A DNA stretch of 64,000 nucleotides from Providencia huaxiensis (GCF_002843235.3 NZ_CP031123.2:2356001-2420000), one strand, 5' to 3'; shown: positions 9,241 to 19,338, counted from the first letter of the stretch. Translations and numbers: made by a program. The notes: a model not told the origin generated them from the letters alone.

Positions 9241-9767
9241 CTACATCGTAGAATACGACAACATTGTGTTCCTAATTAAAGAACACATTTCGGCGATTAG
9301 TGCAGTAGTAAAAAAACAAAGATAAGACTAATTTGAGCGCAATATAGAACGTTCAATCATGAAGTTAAAATGAGAAAATCTAATGGTGACTAACAAAATA
9401 ATTTATGTGAGAAAAATCACGTTTTTTATGTCAGCGAATCCAGATCAAAAATGGCAGAAAAAAGAAGATAATCACTTAAAAAACAGCCAATTATAAAAAC
9501 CGCAAATAAAGCCACCTCTGTTACTTTTAGATACAACTTAAACTAAATATAAAATACCTAAAAAGTGCTTAATCACAAAAAAAACTATTTATTGTTTTCT
9601 CCTGCTGCATAAGCTGATCGATGAAGCAAATTCACCTTGCTCAATTTACTAAAACAATTTATTTCACTTTTTAATTAAAATAGAGAAATAAATTTTCTAA
9701 TAATAAAAATTAAGCCCATTTTGATTGGTCGCCAATAAGCGGATCTCCCAGACATTTCAAAGGATGA
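9241..9767. other. AT-rich region between prpR and the MFS gene
   Basis: 527 bases, downstream of prpR and upstream of the MFS gene. The only recognisable element is a CRP-like site at 9406-9421. I see no terminator for prpR and no gene. Confidence 0.4.
9406..9421. promoter_or_regulatory. CRP-like binding site
   Basis: TGTGA-GAAAAA-TCACG matches the CRP consensus TGTGA-N6-TCACA in 9 of 10 half-site bases. It lies about 208 bases upstream of the MFS start, distant for direct activation, so an unmapped upstream promoter would be needed. Confidence 0.45.
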
Positions 9768-11357
9768 TTAGGAATGTGAAGAAAGTCGCCGCCAAAGGGT
9801 TGTCCTGCTAATACCTAAATACTGAGCTACAGCTTTGCGGTCACCATTAAACCTAGCCATCACGTCAGTGAGTGATTCCTTACTTTTATCAATAACAACC
9901 TCATGACTAGTTGCTTCCCATTTGCGCTCAGGAGACAAACTCGCTAACATTTCCTCACTGATGGCTTTTTCGGAGTATGCGCTACAATAGAGAGCCACCC
10001 GCTCCATTAAATTTCGCAGCTCACGAACATTTCCTGGCCACGCGTAATTGAGAAAATAGTCACGACAACTTAACAGCTGTTGCACGCGAAAAGCAGGGAG
10101 TGGCAAGACCAATCCAGCAAAGGCTAACTTAAGTAGCCGCTCCGCTAATACTAAAATATCATCACCACGTTCATTGAGCGCAGGCACGCGCATTCTCAGC
10201 ACCCCGAGCCGATAAAATAGATCGGCTCGAAAATGCCCTTCTTTCACCCAACGGTCTAAATCACAGTGGGTCGCACAAATGACTCGAACATTCACTTGTA
10301 GCGGTTTATACCCACCGACTCGTACTACAGAGCGTTCTTCGAGAACCCGCAACAACTTTGTTTGCAATGCGATAGGCATTTCACCAATTTCATCTAAAAA
10401 CAGAGTTCCCCCACTCGCCAATTCAAATAGTCCTGCTCGGCCACCGCGACGAGAGCCAGTAAAGGCGCCTTCTTCATAACCAAATAATTCTGCTTCTAAT
10501 AATGTTTCAGGTATCGCACCACAGTTAACAGCGACAAAAGGCATTTGCTGTTTACTACGCTTATGTTGATTAAATAAGGTATATTCGTGATGAATAGCTT
10601 GCGCCACCATCTCCTTTCCTGTTCCACTCGCGCCTTGAACCAATACTGTTGCATCAGAACGTGCATACAACATAATAGTTTGCCTAACACGCTCCATCGA
10701 TAATGACGAACCAATCAGGTCGTTTATCGTATAACGAACTTTTGCGGGGTTAGGGGGAAGGTATTTACCTTGCGAATGGTTTTCACGCCTCGACATTCGG
10801 CTTAATTCGATAGCATCTGAAAATGCTTGCTGTATGGTTTCTGTGGAATAGACAAAAACCCCAGTCATCCCCATTTCATCCGCCAAGTCCATGATTAACC
10901 CAGCCCCCACGACAACAGAAATCCCCATAGCTTTTAGTGCTTTAAGCTGAGACCTTGCATCTTCTGCCGTGACATAACTCCGCTGCTCGATTTGTAAACC
11001 AAAGCGCTGCTGAAATTCATCTAATGAAGACAACGTTTTTTTATAATTGATGATCCCGACTTTATCGCTAATCTCTCGGGCTTTAGCCAATGCTTGCATA
11101 ACATCGAAGCCACTGATTTTCACGATAATAACAGGGACTGAAACATGGCTTTTTAAATAAGCCCCATTTGAACCCGCACTGATAATGGCGTCACAGTGTC
11201 CATCCTTTAGTCGTTGACGAACAGCCTCTACCGCCTGTTCAAAACCAAGATTGAGCGGCGTGATTTCCGCTTGCTCACTAAATTCAGGGCTGATATCTCG
11301 AAACAATGTAAATAACCGGGACACTGAAACCGTCCAAATAATGGGTTTTTCCACCAT
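9768..11357 (-). CDS. prpR: Propionate catabolism activator PrpR (sigma-54 dependent)
   Basis: A sigma-54 enhancer-binding protein that activates prpBCD in response to 2-methylcitrate. It has an N-terminal PrpR sensory domain (about residues 1-190), a central AAA+ domain with Walker A GASGTGKE and the sigma-54 contact loop GAFTGSRRGG, and a C-terminal Fis-type helix-turn-helix (AVAQYLGISRTTLWRRL). I prefer the ATG at 11357, 7 bases after AAGG; a GTG directly before it is the alternative. It is divergent from prpB, with activator-like palindromes near its own start and the -24/-12 promoter of prpB between them, as expected for this system. Confidence 0.93.
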   Translation of the reverse strand: MVEKPIIWTVSVSRLFTLFRDISPEFSEQAEITPLNLGFEQAVEAVRQRLKDGHCDAIISAGSNGAYLKSHVSVPVIIVKISGFDVMQALAKAREISDKVGIINYKKTLSSLDEFQQRFGLQIEQRSYVTAEDARSQLKALKAMGISVVVGAGLIMDLADEMGMTGVFVYSTETIQQAFSDAIELSRMSRRENHSQGKYLPPNPAKVRYTINDLIGSSLSMERVRQTIMLYARSDATVLVQGASGTGKEMVAQAIHHEYTLFNQHKRSKQQMPFVAVNCGAIPETLLEAELFGYEEGAFTGSRRGGRAGLFELASGGTLFLDEIGEMPIALQTKLLRVLEERSVVRVGGYKPLQVNVRVICATHCDLDRWVKEGHFRADLFYRLGVLRMRVPALNERGDDILVLAERLLKLAFAGLVLPLPAFRVQQLLSCRDYFLNYAWPGNVRELRNLMERVALYCSAYSEKAISEEMLASLSPERKWEATSHEVVIDKSKESLTDVMARFNGDRKAVAQYLGISRTTLWRRLSSHS

Positions 11358-11376
11358 CACCCTACCTTCTCAATAC

Positions 11377-11420
11377 GTTTCAAATTTGTTTCATTTAACA
11401 ATATATGGTTTCAATGAAAC
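11377..11420 (+). promoter_or_regulatory. Candidate PrpR upstream activating sequences
   Basis: GTTTCAATGAAAC (11408-11420) is a palindrome, preceded by two more GTTTCA copies at 11377 and 11389. Repeated palindromic GTTTCA elements about 110-150 bases upstream of a sigma-54 promoter fit enhancer sites bound by PrpR. Confidence 0.6.
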
Positions 11421-11525
11421 ATGCCAACCGATTATTTTAAATTTGTTTTTCTTATCACAAATCGAGAAAATCATCACGCCATTGATTTTAAACACTTTTT
11501 ACCTGTACGTAATTTAACTCAAGGT

Positions 11526-11540
11526 TGGCACGTCAATTGC
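11526..11540 (+). promoter_or_regulatory. Sigma-54 promoter of prpBCD
   Basis: TGGCAC at 11526-11531, a five-base spacer, then TTGC at 11537-11540 is a perfect match to the -24/-12 consensus. It lies 59 bases upstream of the prpB start codon. Confidence 0.9.
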
Positions 11541-11598
11541 TATATGACTATAGTTATCTCAATTTAATTACAATTAATTAACACCACATGAGGCTATT

Positions 11599-12486
11599 AT
11601 GTCGTCATTTAGTGCAGGTCAAAAGTTTCGCGAGGCTATCACCCAAGAATCTCCACTACAGCTTGTTGGGGCCATCAATGCCAACCACGCACTCCTTGCT
11701 AAACAAGCTGGCTATAAAGCTATTTATTTATCTGGAGGTGGCGTTGCTGCTGGGTCACTGGGCATGCCGGACTTAGGTATTTCAACGTTAGATGATGTTT
11801 TAATTGATATTCGACGCATTACTGACGTATGTGACTTACCACTAATGGTTGATGCTGATATTGGCTTTGGCCCTTCTGCTTTTAATGTCGCACGCACGGT
11901 AAAATCATTTTACAAGGCGGGCGCAGCCGGGTTACATATTGAAGACCAAGTAGGCGCAAAACGCTGTGGCCATCGCCCTAATAAAGAGATTGTATCGACG
12001 CAAGAGATGGTCGACCGCATCAAAGCAGCCGTTGATGCACGAACTGATGACAGTTTTGTCATTATGGCTCGAACCGATGCATTAGCGGTCGAAGGCCTCG
12101 ATGCCGCGCTGGAACGTGCACAAGCCTACATAGAAGCCGGTGCGGATATGCTTTTTCCAGAGGCAATCACTGAACTTTCTATGTATCAACAGTTTACGAG
12201 TAATACTTCCGCTCCCGTACTGGCCAATTTAACCGAATTTGGCCAAACCCCTTTATTTACCCTTGATGAATTACGCAATGTGGGTATTGCCATTGCGCTA
12301 TATCCACTGTCTGCGTTTCGAGCCATGAATAGAGCAGCTGAACAGGTTTATACAACGTTACGTAAAGAAGGCTCGCAAAAAAGTGTCATTCCACTAATGC
12401 AGACTCGAGAAGAACTGTATCAAAGTATTCATTATTACGATTATGAACAAAAACTGGATGCACTATTTTCCCAAAAGAAATCATAA
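11599..12486 (+). CDS. prpB: 2-methylisocitrate lyase PrpB
   Basis: Cleaves 2-methylisocitrate to pyruvate and succinate, the last step of the methylcitrate cycle. The 295-residue isocitrate lyase/PEP mutase-type barrel has the catalytic loop KRCGH at residues 121-125 (Cys123) and the metal-binding DADIGFG around residue 85. A GAGG element precedes the ATG. It is the first gene of prpBCD, behind a sigma-54 promoter. Confidence 0.96.
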   Translation: MSSFSAGQKFREAITQESPLQLVGAINANHALLAKQAGYKAIYLSGGGVAAGSLGMPDLGISTLDDVLIDIRRITDVCDLPLMVDADIGFGPSAFNVARTVKSFYKAGAAGLHIEDQVGAKRCGHRPNKEIVSTQEMVDRIKAAVDARTDDSFVIMARTDALAVEGLDAALERAQAYIEAGADMLFPEAITELSMYQQFTSNTSAPVLANLTEFGQTPLFTLDELRNVGIAIALYPLSAFRAMNRAAEQVYTTLRKEGSQKSVIPLMQTREELYQSIHYYDYEQKLDALFSQKKS

Positions 12487-12544
12487 TTTTTAAACACTTA
12501 TCATTACTCAAAGTTGCATCTCTTCTGTCCCCTACAAGGAATAA

Positions 12545-13711
12545 ATGATGAATGAACAACTTAGTCGTACTGAAGCACCTCAATTTAAACCTAAAAAATC
12601 AGTTGCACTTTCTGGTGTAGCAGCTGCAAACACAGCGCTTTGTACCGTTGGACGTAATGGTAATGACCTGCATTATCGCGGGTTTGACATTCACGACTTA
12701 GCCACACAATGTGAATTTGAAGAAATCGCACATTTGCTCATCCATGACAGGCTCCCTACGGCAACTGAGCTCGTTGCATACAAAGAAAAACTACAATCCT
12801 TTCGAGGGTTACCCGCAAGTGTCAAACAAACCTTAGAATCAATACCGGCGAACGCACACCCGATGGACGTCATGCGTACAGGCGTATCAATGATGGGATG
12901 TGTGTTACCCGAAAAAGAATCACACCCTTTTTCTGGCGCTAGAGATATCGCTGACCGCTTGTTAGCGTCACTGGGTTCGATGTTGTTGTATTGGTACCAC
13001 TTTAGCCACCATGGACGACGCATTGAAACCCAAACGGATGATGATTCGATTGGCGCGCATTTTTTGCATCTATTACACGGTAAAAAGCCCCCTACTCAAT
13101 GGGAAAAATTCATGCATATTGCGGCAATTTTATACGCAGAACATGAATTTAACGCATCCACATTCGCAGCTAGGGTTATTGCGGGAACAGGCACAGATTT
13201 TTACTCTGCAATGACAGGGGCAATTGCCGCCCTGCGTGGCCCAAAACACGGTGGTGCAAATGAAGTTTCATTAGAAATTCAGCAACGTTATGCATCAATG
13301 GACGAAGCGGAACAAGATATTATCGCCCGGGTTAAAAAGAGTGAGGTTATCATTGGCTTTGGCCACCCAGTTTATACCCTCGCAGACCCTCGTCATCCCA
13401 TAATCAAATCTGTCGCCTTACAGTTATCAGAACAAAATCTAAATCGACATCTTTATACCGTTGCAGATCGCATTGAATCTGTCATGAAACGTGAAAAAAA
13501 TATGTTTCCAAACTTAGATTGGTTTTCTGCTGTGGCTTATCACCTTATGGGCATTCCCACCGCTATGTTTACTCCATTATTTGTTATGGCCCGTACCGCT
13601 GGCTGGTCAGCACATATTATTGAACAACGACAAGATAATAAAATTATTCGCCCTTCAGCCAACTATGTTGGGCCTGAAAACCAATTATTTATTCCTATAG
13701 AACAGCGTTAA
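12545..13711 (+). CDS. prpC: 2-methylcitrate synthase PrpC
   Basis: Condenses propionyl-CoA with oxaloacetate to form 2-methylcitrate. At 388 aa it has the citrate synthase fold of the short PrpC type: [10 protein letters not shown] near the N-terminus, GPKHGGANE and [10 protein letters not shown] carrying catalytic histidines, and the C-terminal [13 protein letters not shown] lies 6 bases before the first of two adjacent ATG codons (12545, 12548). It sits 58 bases after prpB and 11 bases before prpD. Confidence 0.96.
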   Translation: MMNEQLSRTEAPQFKPKKSVALSGVAAANTALCTVGRNGNDLHYRGFDIHDLATQCEFEEIAHLLIHDRLPTATELVAYKEKLQSFRGLPASVKQTLESIPANAHPMDVMRTGVSMMGCVLPEKESHPFSGARDIADRLLASLGSMLLYWYHFSHHGRRIETQTDDDSIGAHFLHLLHGKKPPTQWEKFMHIAAILYAEHEFNASTFAARVIAGTGTDFYSAMTGAIAALRGPKHGGANEVSLEIQQRYASMDEAEQDIIARVKKSEVIIGFGHPVYTLADPRHPIIKSVALQLSEQNLNRHLYTVADRIESVMKREKNMFPNLDWFSAVAYHLMGIPTAMFTPLFVMARTAGWSAHIIEQRQDNKIIRPSANYVGPENQLFIPIEQR

Positions 13712-13722
13712 AAGGTAACCTA

Positions 13723-15177
13723 ATGACAACACAAACCGTGCGTTCGCAACAAATTGAATTTGATAAAGTGATCAGCGATATTGTTGATTATGTAATGGAT
13801 TACCCGATTATTTCTGAGCTCGCCTATGATACGGCTTATCATTGCCTGCTCGACACCCTTGGTTGCGGTATGGAATCCCTTGAATACCCTGCATGTAAAA
13901 AATTATTAGGCCCTATCGTCCCGGGGACTATTGTCCCAAATGGCACAAAAATCCCAGGTACACAATTTCAATTAGACCCTGTGCAAGGCGCATTTAATCT
14001 TGGCACAATGTGCCGCTGGCTTGATTTTAATGACACTTGGCTTGCTGCCGAATGGGGACATCCATCTGATAACCTTGGCGGTATTTTAGCTACTGCGGAT
14101 TGGCTTTCACGCGAAAATATTGCGAAAGGCAAGCCCCCGCTAGTGATTAGAGATGTTTTGACGGCATTAATTAAAGCGCATGAGATTCAAGGCTGTATCG
14201 CATTAGAAAACGCCTTTAACCAAGTTGGGCTCGACCATGTTATTTTAGTCAAAGTGGCCTCAACTGCGGTTGTTTCTCATTTATTGGGCTTGGAAAGAGA
14301 GCAAATTCTCAATGCGGTCTCCCAAGCATGGATTGATGGGCACAGTCTGCGTACCTACCGCCATAGCCCCAATACAGGGTCTCGCAAATCATGGGCTGCT
14401 GGTGATGCAACATCTCGTGCGGTTCGGCTCGCTTTAATGGCTCAAAAAGGGGAGATGGGCTACCCAACGGCGTTAACCGCTAAAACCTGGGGTTTTTACG
14501 ATGTTTTATTTAATGGGCAACCACTGCGTTTTCAACGCCCTTATGGCTCATATGTCATGGAAAATGTGTTATTTAAGATTTCTTTCCCTGCTGAGTTTCA
14601 TTCCCAAACTGCAGTAGAAGCAGCGTTACAACTCCATCAAACCCTCGAAAAACTAGGAAAAACGGCTCAAGATATTGAGTCGATTGCCATACGTACCCAT
14701 GAAGCTTGTATTCGTATCATTGATAAAAAAGGCCCATTACATAATCCGGCAGATAGGGATCATTGCATCCAATATATGGTCGCTGTCCCATTAATTTTTG
14801 GTCGTCTAACGGCCGCTGATTATGAAGACAATGTTGCTAAAGACGAACGTATTGATGCATTACGTGCAAAAATGCATTGCACAGAAGATGTACAGTTCAC
14901 CCAAGACTATCATGACCCTGAAAAACGCTCGATTAGCAATGGATTAACCATTACATTGAAGGATGGGCAAGTGCTTGATGAGGTTGTTATCGAATATCCT
15001 GTTGGCCACAAGCGCCGCCGTAAAGAGGGTATGCCATTATTATTAAATAAATTTAGAGTTAATTTAGCAAGGCAATTCCCTGAGGCTCAACAAATTCGAA
15101 TTCTAACAGCCTCTCTCGATAAACCAATGCTAGAAAAAATGCCCGTTAATGAATATATGGATTTATTTGTTATTTAA
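13723..15177 (+). CDS. prpD: 2-methylcitrate dehydratase PrpD
   Basis: Dehydrates 2-methylcitrate to 2-methyl-cis-aconitate. The 484-residue length is typical of MmgE/PrpD proteins. Recognisable segments include [44 protein letters not shown] and [14 protein letters not shown]. It follows prpC by 11 bases in the same operon. No prpE (propionyl-CoA synthetase) follows: the operon ends here at a terminator shared with convergent galM, so another acyl-CoA synthetase would have to activate propionate. Confidence 0.96.
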   Translation: MTTQTVRSQQIEFDKVISDIVDYVMDYPIISELAYDTAYHCLLDTLGCGMESLEYPACKKLLGPIVPGTIVPNGTKIPGTQFQLDPVQGAFNLGTMCRWLDFNDTWLAAEWGHPSDNLGGILATADWLSRENIAKGKPPLVIRDVLTALIKAHEIQGCIALENAFNQVGLDHVILVKVASTAVVSHLLGLEREQILNAVSQAWIDGHSLRTYRHSPNTGSRKSWAAGDATSRAVRLALMAQKGEMGYPTALTAKTWGFYDVLFNGQPLRFQRPYGSYVMENVLFKISFPAEFHSQTAVEAALQLHQTLEKLGKTAQDIESIAIRTHEACIRIIDKKGPLHNPADRDHCIQYMVAVPLIFGRLTAADYEDNVAKDERIDALRAKMHCTEDVQFTQDYHDPEKRSISNGLTITLKDGQVLDEVVIEYPVGHKRRRKEGMPLLLNKFRVNLARQFPEAQQIRILTASLDKPMLEKMPVNEYMDLFVI

Positions 15178-15207
15178 GTCTAAAGCAATTATTAGCGAGC
15201 AATTCAA

Positions 15208-15235
15208 TTCAGCGCCTTAATATTGAGGCGCTGAA
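15208..15235. terminator. Hairpin between prpD and galM
   Basis: TTCAGCGCCT (15208-15217) pairs perfectly with AGGCGCTGAA (15226-15235) across an 8-base loop. It lies between two convergent genes. Confidence 0.7.
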
Positions 15236-15249
15236 CATTCACTGAGGTA

Positions 15250-16290
15250 TCAAAAAACAAATTGGTAGCGAGTTTGGTTTCGGTACACTTGTTGAGGAAA
15301 CGCAATCGAACTGTATTGTTCTCCCCACTCTGAATGGTTAATGGCATCCGCTGGAAACTGAGTTGCCAACACTACCCCTGAATAAGGGACATACGTTCGA
15401 GTTTTCCCCGATGTTGCAAGCAGGTTATTTCCACTATATACATGTAATGCAGGCTGTGTTGTTGCGATATTGAGCCATACATCCCCATTTGGCGCCCCCA
15501 GTGTTGCCACTGTCTGCTCACCGTCGGTTAATGCATCGTTTAATATAAACCCATGATCATACCCACCAACGCGGTGCTGCACATCGTCTTGTAAAAAATC
15601 TCGGCCAATACGCTTGCTTTGGCGAAAATCAAAATTGGTTTCAGCCACGTTATGCCATTCGCCCGTTGGAATACCGTCCATATCTGTCGGCAAGAATTGG
15701 TCTGCACCAATATATAAATCATGTTCCAAAGCCGTTCTGACCGAATCTTCCCCCGCTAGGTTGAAGTAGATGTGGTTCGCGAGGTTAACAGGGCAAGCTT
15801 CTGTCGATTGATAAGTATGGTGAATAACGACTTGATTATCTTCTGTGAGTTCATAGCTCACCTCAACCTCTAGCCGACCTGGAAAGCCTTGTTCACCGGC
15901 AGGAGACACTAAAGAAAAAATAGCCTTCTGGGGAGTTGGCTGAAAAATACCCCATATACGCTGGCTAAAATTATGCTTTCCACCATTCAAGCAGTGTACA
16001 CCTTGGTTATTCGCAAGCTGATAACGCTGTTCATTTAACGTGAACTGTGAATTATTTATACGGCTAGCGACTCGCCCAACGGTTGAACCAAGGTATACTC
16101 CTTGTTCCATCTGTTTCGCCATATTGGGTGACCCCAAAACAACGTCTCGTTTACCTGTTACTAATGGAAGTATACAGCTAACCCAACTAGCGCCTAGACT
16201 ACTGAGAATAATCTTCATACCATTTTGATTTGTAAGGGCAATAACCTTTGGGGCGCGAAATATCTGACATTGTTCTTGAGTTAACTGCAT
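15250..16290 (-). CDS. galM: Aldose 1-epimerase (mutarotase) GalM-like
   Basis: Interconverts alpha and beta anomers of galactose or glucose. GalM landmarks include STVGRVASRINNSQF, NHIYFNLAGE (catalytic histidine), GYDHGFIL, and the C-terminal acidic region near SGVVLATQFP. I place the start at the ATG at 16290 because GAGG lies 5 bases upstream; this gives 346 aa, the length of E. coli GalM. An in-frame ATG at 16305 lacks a ribosome binding site. It is not linked to galETK, so another aldose substrate is possible. Where E. coli has ESEF at the catalytic glutamate there is ATQF here, so activity on galactose is not assured. Confidence 0.8.
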   Translation of the reverse strand: MQLTQEQCQIFRAPKVIALTNQNGMKIILSSLGASWVSCILPLVTGKRDVVLGSPNMAKQMEQGVYLGSTVGRVASRINNSQFTLNEQRYQLANNQGVHCLNGGKHNFSQRIWGIFQPTPQKAIFSLVSPAGEQGFPGRLEVEVSYELTEDNQVVIHHTYQSTEACPVNLANHIYFNLAGEDSVRTALEHDLYIGADQFLPTDMDGIPTGEWHNVAETNFDFRQSKRIGRDFLQDDVQHRVGGYDHGFILNDALTDGEQTVATLGAPNGDVWLNIATTQPALHVYSGNNLLATSGKTRTYVPYSGVVLATQFPADAINHSEWGEQYSSIAFPQQVYRNQTRYQFVF

Positions 16291-16461
16291 TTTTTCCTCA
16301 ATCATTCAATAATTACTATAAAGAGCTGCTTGCTATATTTGCCCTTTACGTTGGAAAAATACTATATTGTGCCGTGCTGAAACAACATATTAATTTTCAC
16401 CTTGTTATCAACTAGGTGCAATAATTAATGGAGCCTTTTTACATAATAGCTTGCAATAAAA

Positions 16462-16486
16462 AACCGAGCCACTTTTATGCTCGGTT
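16462..16486 (-). terminator. Terminator of the CDF transporter gene
   Basis: On the minus strand AACCGAGC and GCTCGGTT form an 8-bp stem with a 9-base loop, followed by a T-run (T6ATT). It starts 29 bases after the stop codon at 16515. Confidence 0.85.
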
Positions 16487-16514
16487 CTTATCGGAAAATA
16501 AAATCAACCTATAA

Positions 16515-17444
16515 TTAATGCTTAATCTCTTTGTCATATGGGTCAAGGTGTGTCATGACATCCAAAATTAATGGGTTTTCCATCAGCTTTTTACGCACAT
16601 TTACCGCAATCTCATGGCCAACAGTAATACTCATATTTCCATCAAGCTCTAAATGTACATCTACCAATAAAAAGTCGCCTGACTTACGTGTTTTTAAATC
16701 ATGATACCCTGATAATTCACTGATATTATCCAAAATAGAACGGATTTCCTGCAAAGTTTCTTCATCTGCACCTTTATCCATTAAATCTTGCATGGATTGA
16801 TTGGTGAATTTAAACCCCATCCGAAAAACAAATGTCCCCACAATCAACGCGGCCAGTGGGTCAAAAATTTTAAATCCGCACAAGCTACCAACAATACCAA
16901 TAGCCACCACTAAGGAAGAAGCCGCATCAGAACGAGCATGCCATGCATTCGCCACTAACATACTGGAGTTCACTTTTTTCGCGACATGCAGCATATAGCG
17001 AAACAGCCCCTCTTTTGCGACTAAAGCAATCAGTGCGACAATCAATGCAATTGAGTGAACTTCAGGAATTAACTCAGGTTTCAGTAATTTTTCAATCGCT
17101 GACCAAACCATTCCCACACCCACAATTAATAAAATAATACCTAATATTAATGACGCACCATTTTCATAACGAAAATGGCCATATGGGTGGTCTTCATCTG
17201 GCTTTTTGTGGCTTTTCTTATTCGCTATCAACACCACAAAATCAGCAACCAAATCCGATAATGTATGAATACCGTCAGCTACTAACCCGGAAGAATGAGA
17301 AAAAACGCCAACAATTATCTGCCAAATCGATAAGAAAATATTTACGACAACACTGACTAATGTGCTTTTTTTTGCGGCTTTAAATTTTATTTGTTGAATT
17401 TCAAAATCACTTTTTTTCTGTGCTGAAGCATTATTCATAGTCAT
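16515..17444 (-). CDS. Cation diffusion facilitator (FieF/YiiP-type) metal exporter
   Basis: A 309-residue inner-membrane CDF protein that exports divalent metals such as Zn, Fe, Mn or Co in exchange for protons. Helices 2 and 5 carry the metal-site motifs ADGIHTLSDLVAD (the family D...D pair) and AWHARSDAASS (H...D). A histidine-containing loop, HPYGHFRYE, follows helix 2, and the C-terminal cytoplasmic dimerisation domain (about residues 220-305) ends at DPYDKEIKH. The start ATG has only a weak ribosome binding site; a second ATG lies two codons on. It is divergent from uspF. Metal specificity cannot be told from these motifs. Confidence 0.88.
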   Translation of the reverse strand: MTMNNASAQKKSDFEIQQIKFKAAKKSTLVSVVVNIFLSIWQIIVGVFSHSSGLVADGIHTLSDLVADFVVLIANKKSHKKPDEDHPYGHFRYENGASLILGIILLIVGVGMVWSAIEKLLKPELIPEVHSIALIVALIALVAKEGLFRYMLHVAKKVNSSMLVANAWHARSDAASSLVVAIGIVGSLCGFKIFDPLAALIVGTFVFRMGFKFTNQSMQDLMDKGADEETLQEIRSILDNISELSGYHDLKTRKSGDFLLVDVHLELDGNMSITVGHEIAVNVRKKLMENPLILDVMTHLDPYDKEIKH

Positions 17445-17550
17445 AAAATGGGTTCTTTAATGAAAAACAAAACAATTATCATTCAAATAATACATTTAAA
17501 TCAATTAGTTAAACAACTTACCGCAATATTCGCATATATTTTATTAAAAG

Positions 17551-17615
17551 TCTCTGTGTGATTTGTAAATAACACAGAGAGTTGATAATAATTATTCTTT
17601 CTTTTCAAAGAATAA
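17551..17615. repeat. Two consecutive inverted repeats in the CDF-uspF divergent region
   Basis: TCTCTGTGT (17551-17559) has its exact reverse complement at 17572-17580. Twelve bases later TTATTCTTT (17592-17600) pairs with AAAGAATAA (17607-17615). Between divergent genes these are more likely operators or leader structures than terminators. Confidence 0.5.
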
Positions 17616-17743
17616 GTTATGTCATTTTTAGATTATCGCCATAAATGCGCACGTTATAGCATTTATTACTTTTCATTTAACTTATAGTATATTGTAGATA
17701 ACCTTTTGTAATTAATTTTAAATAATACGAAAATGAGGTAGCT

Positions 17744-18181
17744 ATGTATAAAAAAATCCTAGTCCCTATTGATTTGTTAGAAGATGAATTAAACCAAGAG
17801 ATCATCAAACACGTTGAGGCACTAGCGCAACTAAGCTCAGCCGAAATTCATTTTCTATCCGTTATTCCGAGCCTTGAGTTATTTTTTGGTATTGAAATTG
17901 CCGCATTACCAGAAAGTAACAAAGATTCTGCGGAACGTTCAATCCTTGCAATGCGTGCATTAGAAGAAGTCATTAAAGATATCAAAGTTGCTGATGAACG
18001 GATCCACTGCAAAATTGGTATTGGTTCAGCTAAAGATGAAATCTTAGATTATGCGCAAGACATTAGCGCAGACCTCATTGTTGTTGGCTCTCATCACCCA
18101 AGCACTTCAACCTATCTATTAGGCTCAACAGCCTCTGCAATCGTGCGCCATGCGAAAACATCTGTCTTCGTTATTCGCTAA
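17744..18181 (+). CDS. uspF: Universal stress protein UspF
   Basis: A 145-residue single-domain universal stress protein of the UspF/G branch. The ATP-binding signature is visible near the C-terminus (VGSHHPSTSTYLLGSTASAIV), and the N-terminal KILVPIDLL strand is standard. In sequence it is close to E. coli UspF (HFLSVIPSL, TYLLGS, VRHA). GAGG lies 6 bases before the ATG. UspF is associated with stress survival and adhesion. It is monocistronic, with a terminator right after it. Confidence 0.88.
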   Translation: MYKKILVPIDLLEDELNQEIIKHVEALAQLSSAEIHFLSVIPSLELFFGIEIAALPESNKDSAERSILAMRALEEVIKDIKVADERIHCKIGIGSAKDEILDYAQDISADLIVVGSHHPSTSTYLLGSTASAIVRHAKTSVFVIR

Positions 18182-18196
18182 ATTGGTTCTATAAAA

Positions 18197-18217
18197 AATG
18201 CCGCTAAATGCGGCATT
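18197..18217. terminator. Terminator between uspF and eco
   Basis: AATGCCGC (18197-18204) and GCGGCATT (18210-18217) form a perfect 8-bp stem with a 5-base loop, flanked by A-rich and T-rich runs. It serves convergent uspF and eco. Confidence 0.85.
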
Positions 18218-18228
18218 TTCTTGAATAT

Positions 18229-18705
18229 TTATTTTGTAACTGAATCCATTAATTTATCGTCTGTAGACCAGATACGGTATTTTACTTGCATATCTTTCGG
18301 AGCATAAACCACAATCGGTAATTTGCTGTTATAACGCACAAATGCATCATCACCTAATTGAGTTGTCACAAAACGGTCTTTTGCAGGTTCAGAACACCCC
18401 ATCATAGTAGATGCAGGGCCTTTTACTTCGTCAAGTTTATAATAATCATAACCCCAGCCTTCCAACGTCTTTCTGTCTAGGTCACCCATAAACCATTGGC
18501 GGTTACAATCTGCTTTGATCGTTTTTCCAATAACTAACTCAACCATAAAGTCATTTTCATTTTGTTGCTTGGTTAATTCAATCACATGACGAGTCATACC
18601 CGATTCTGCTTTTGGGTATGGCGCGATCTTTTCCAAATCCTCCGTTGCGACTGCACATGATGAAATTAATGCCGCTGCCATTACAGATAAAATCGCTTTT
18701 TTCAT
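18229..18705 (-). CDS. eco: Ecotin, periplasmic serine protease inhibitor
   Basis: A 158-residue secreted dimeric inhibitor of trypsin-, chymotrypsin- and elastase-type proteases. A signal peptide ends near residues 18-21 (SSCAVA). The reactive-site loop STMMGC matches the E. coli STMMAC, with the P1 methionine and the disulfide cysteine retained; the partner cysteine is in KADCNRQW. TLEGWGYDYY and RYNSKLPIVVYAP are near-identical to ecotin. An AGGAA element lies before the ATG. It is a single gene, convergent with uspF. Confidence 0.95.
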   Translation of the reverse strand: MKKAILSVMAAALISSCAVATEDLEKIAPYPKAESGMTRHVIELTKQQNENDFMVELVIGKTIKADCNRQWFMGDLDRKTLEGWGYDYYKLDEVKGPASTMMGCSEPAKDRFVTTQLGDDAFVRYNSKLPIVVYAPKDMQVKYRIWSTDDKLMDSVTK

Positions 18706-18972
18706 TATTTATTCCTATCTAGAAATACAAAATCAATTTTAAAAACCAGAATTTTATACATACTAAGTCATTTACACCGTAATTATCACTATAGATGATT
18801 CTTAATTACAAAAATATAGATAACCCGGGTAAAAACAATGTAATACTACTTAATTCTAGTTGAAGGATCATAAAACTAATAAAAATTATGTAAATTACAA
18901 GCTATTTGGATGTACAAAATGTACGCTCTGTTTATACTGAATCTGAGGCTTAATATATTCTGAGGAGGTAGT

Positions 18973-19185
18973 ATGTTATCAGCAGATCAAGATTTAGTTT
19001 CAAAATTAATCTCTACGCATCCCCGTTTTCAAACGCTTTATGAAAAGCATCATCAACTCGACAAAGAAATCAGTAAATTAGAAGGCCCTTCTGGTGCTGG
19101 TTACAATGAGCATGTCGCTAAGCTAAAAAAAGAAAAATTACATCTTAAAGATGAAATGCAAAAAATAATGCTCTCGAGTCAATAG
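18973..19185 (+). CDS. ydcH: YdcH-like DUF465 protein
   Basis: A 70-residue helical protein of the DUF465/YdcH family. The pattern HPRFQTLYEKHHQLDKEISKLEGPSG followed by KLKKEKLHLKDEMQKI is diagnostic. The family forms a short coiled-coil hairpin and has no settled role. A strong AGGAGG ribosome binding site precedes the ATG, so it is probably well translated. A GTACA-AAA-TGTAC palindrome at 18912-18924 lies upstream in the promoter region. Confidence 0.88.
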   Translation: MLSADQDLVSKLISTHPRFQTLYEKHHQLDKEISKLEGPSGAGYNEHVAKLKKEKLHLKDEMQKIMLSSQ

Positions 19186-19311
19186 ACTATCACGATAACA
19201 ACATGTGTTGTTTTTCTAACATGATGAAAATAAAAAGATTAGCTAACACCCTAAAAAATGACGATGTTCTATTGTTCATTTAGTACCTAGCTAAGTATTT
19301 TTCATTCAACT

Positions 19312-19338
19312 AAAAGAGGGTAATTTTTACCCTCTTTT
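19312..19338 (+). terminator. Rho-independent terminator after ydcH
   Basis: AAAAGAGGGTAA (19312-19323) and TTACCCTCTTTT (19327-19338) form a 12-bp stem with a TTT loop and continue into more T. It lies about 125 bases after ydcH. Confidence 0.85.

Noticed and set aside
17466..17492. ATTATC-containing AT-rich stretch upstream of the CDF gene as a Fur box
   Set aside because: Only one hexamer matches well; the other two are poor, so I do not call it.
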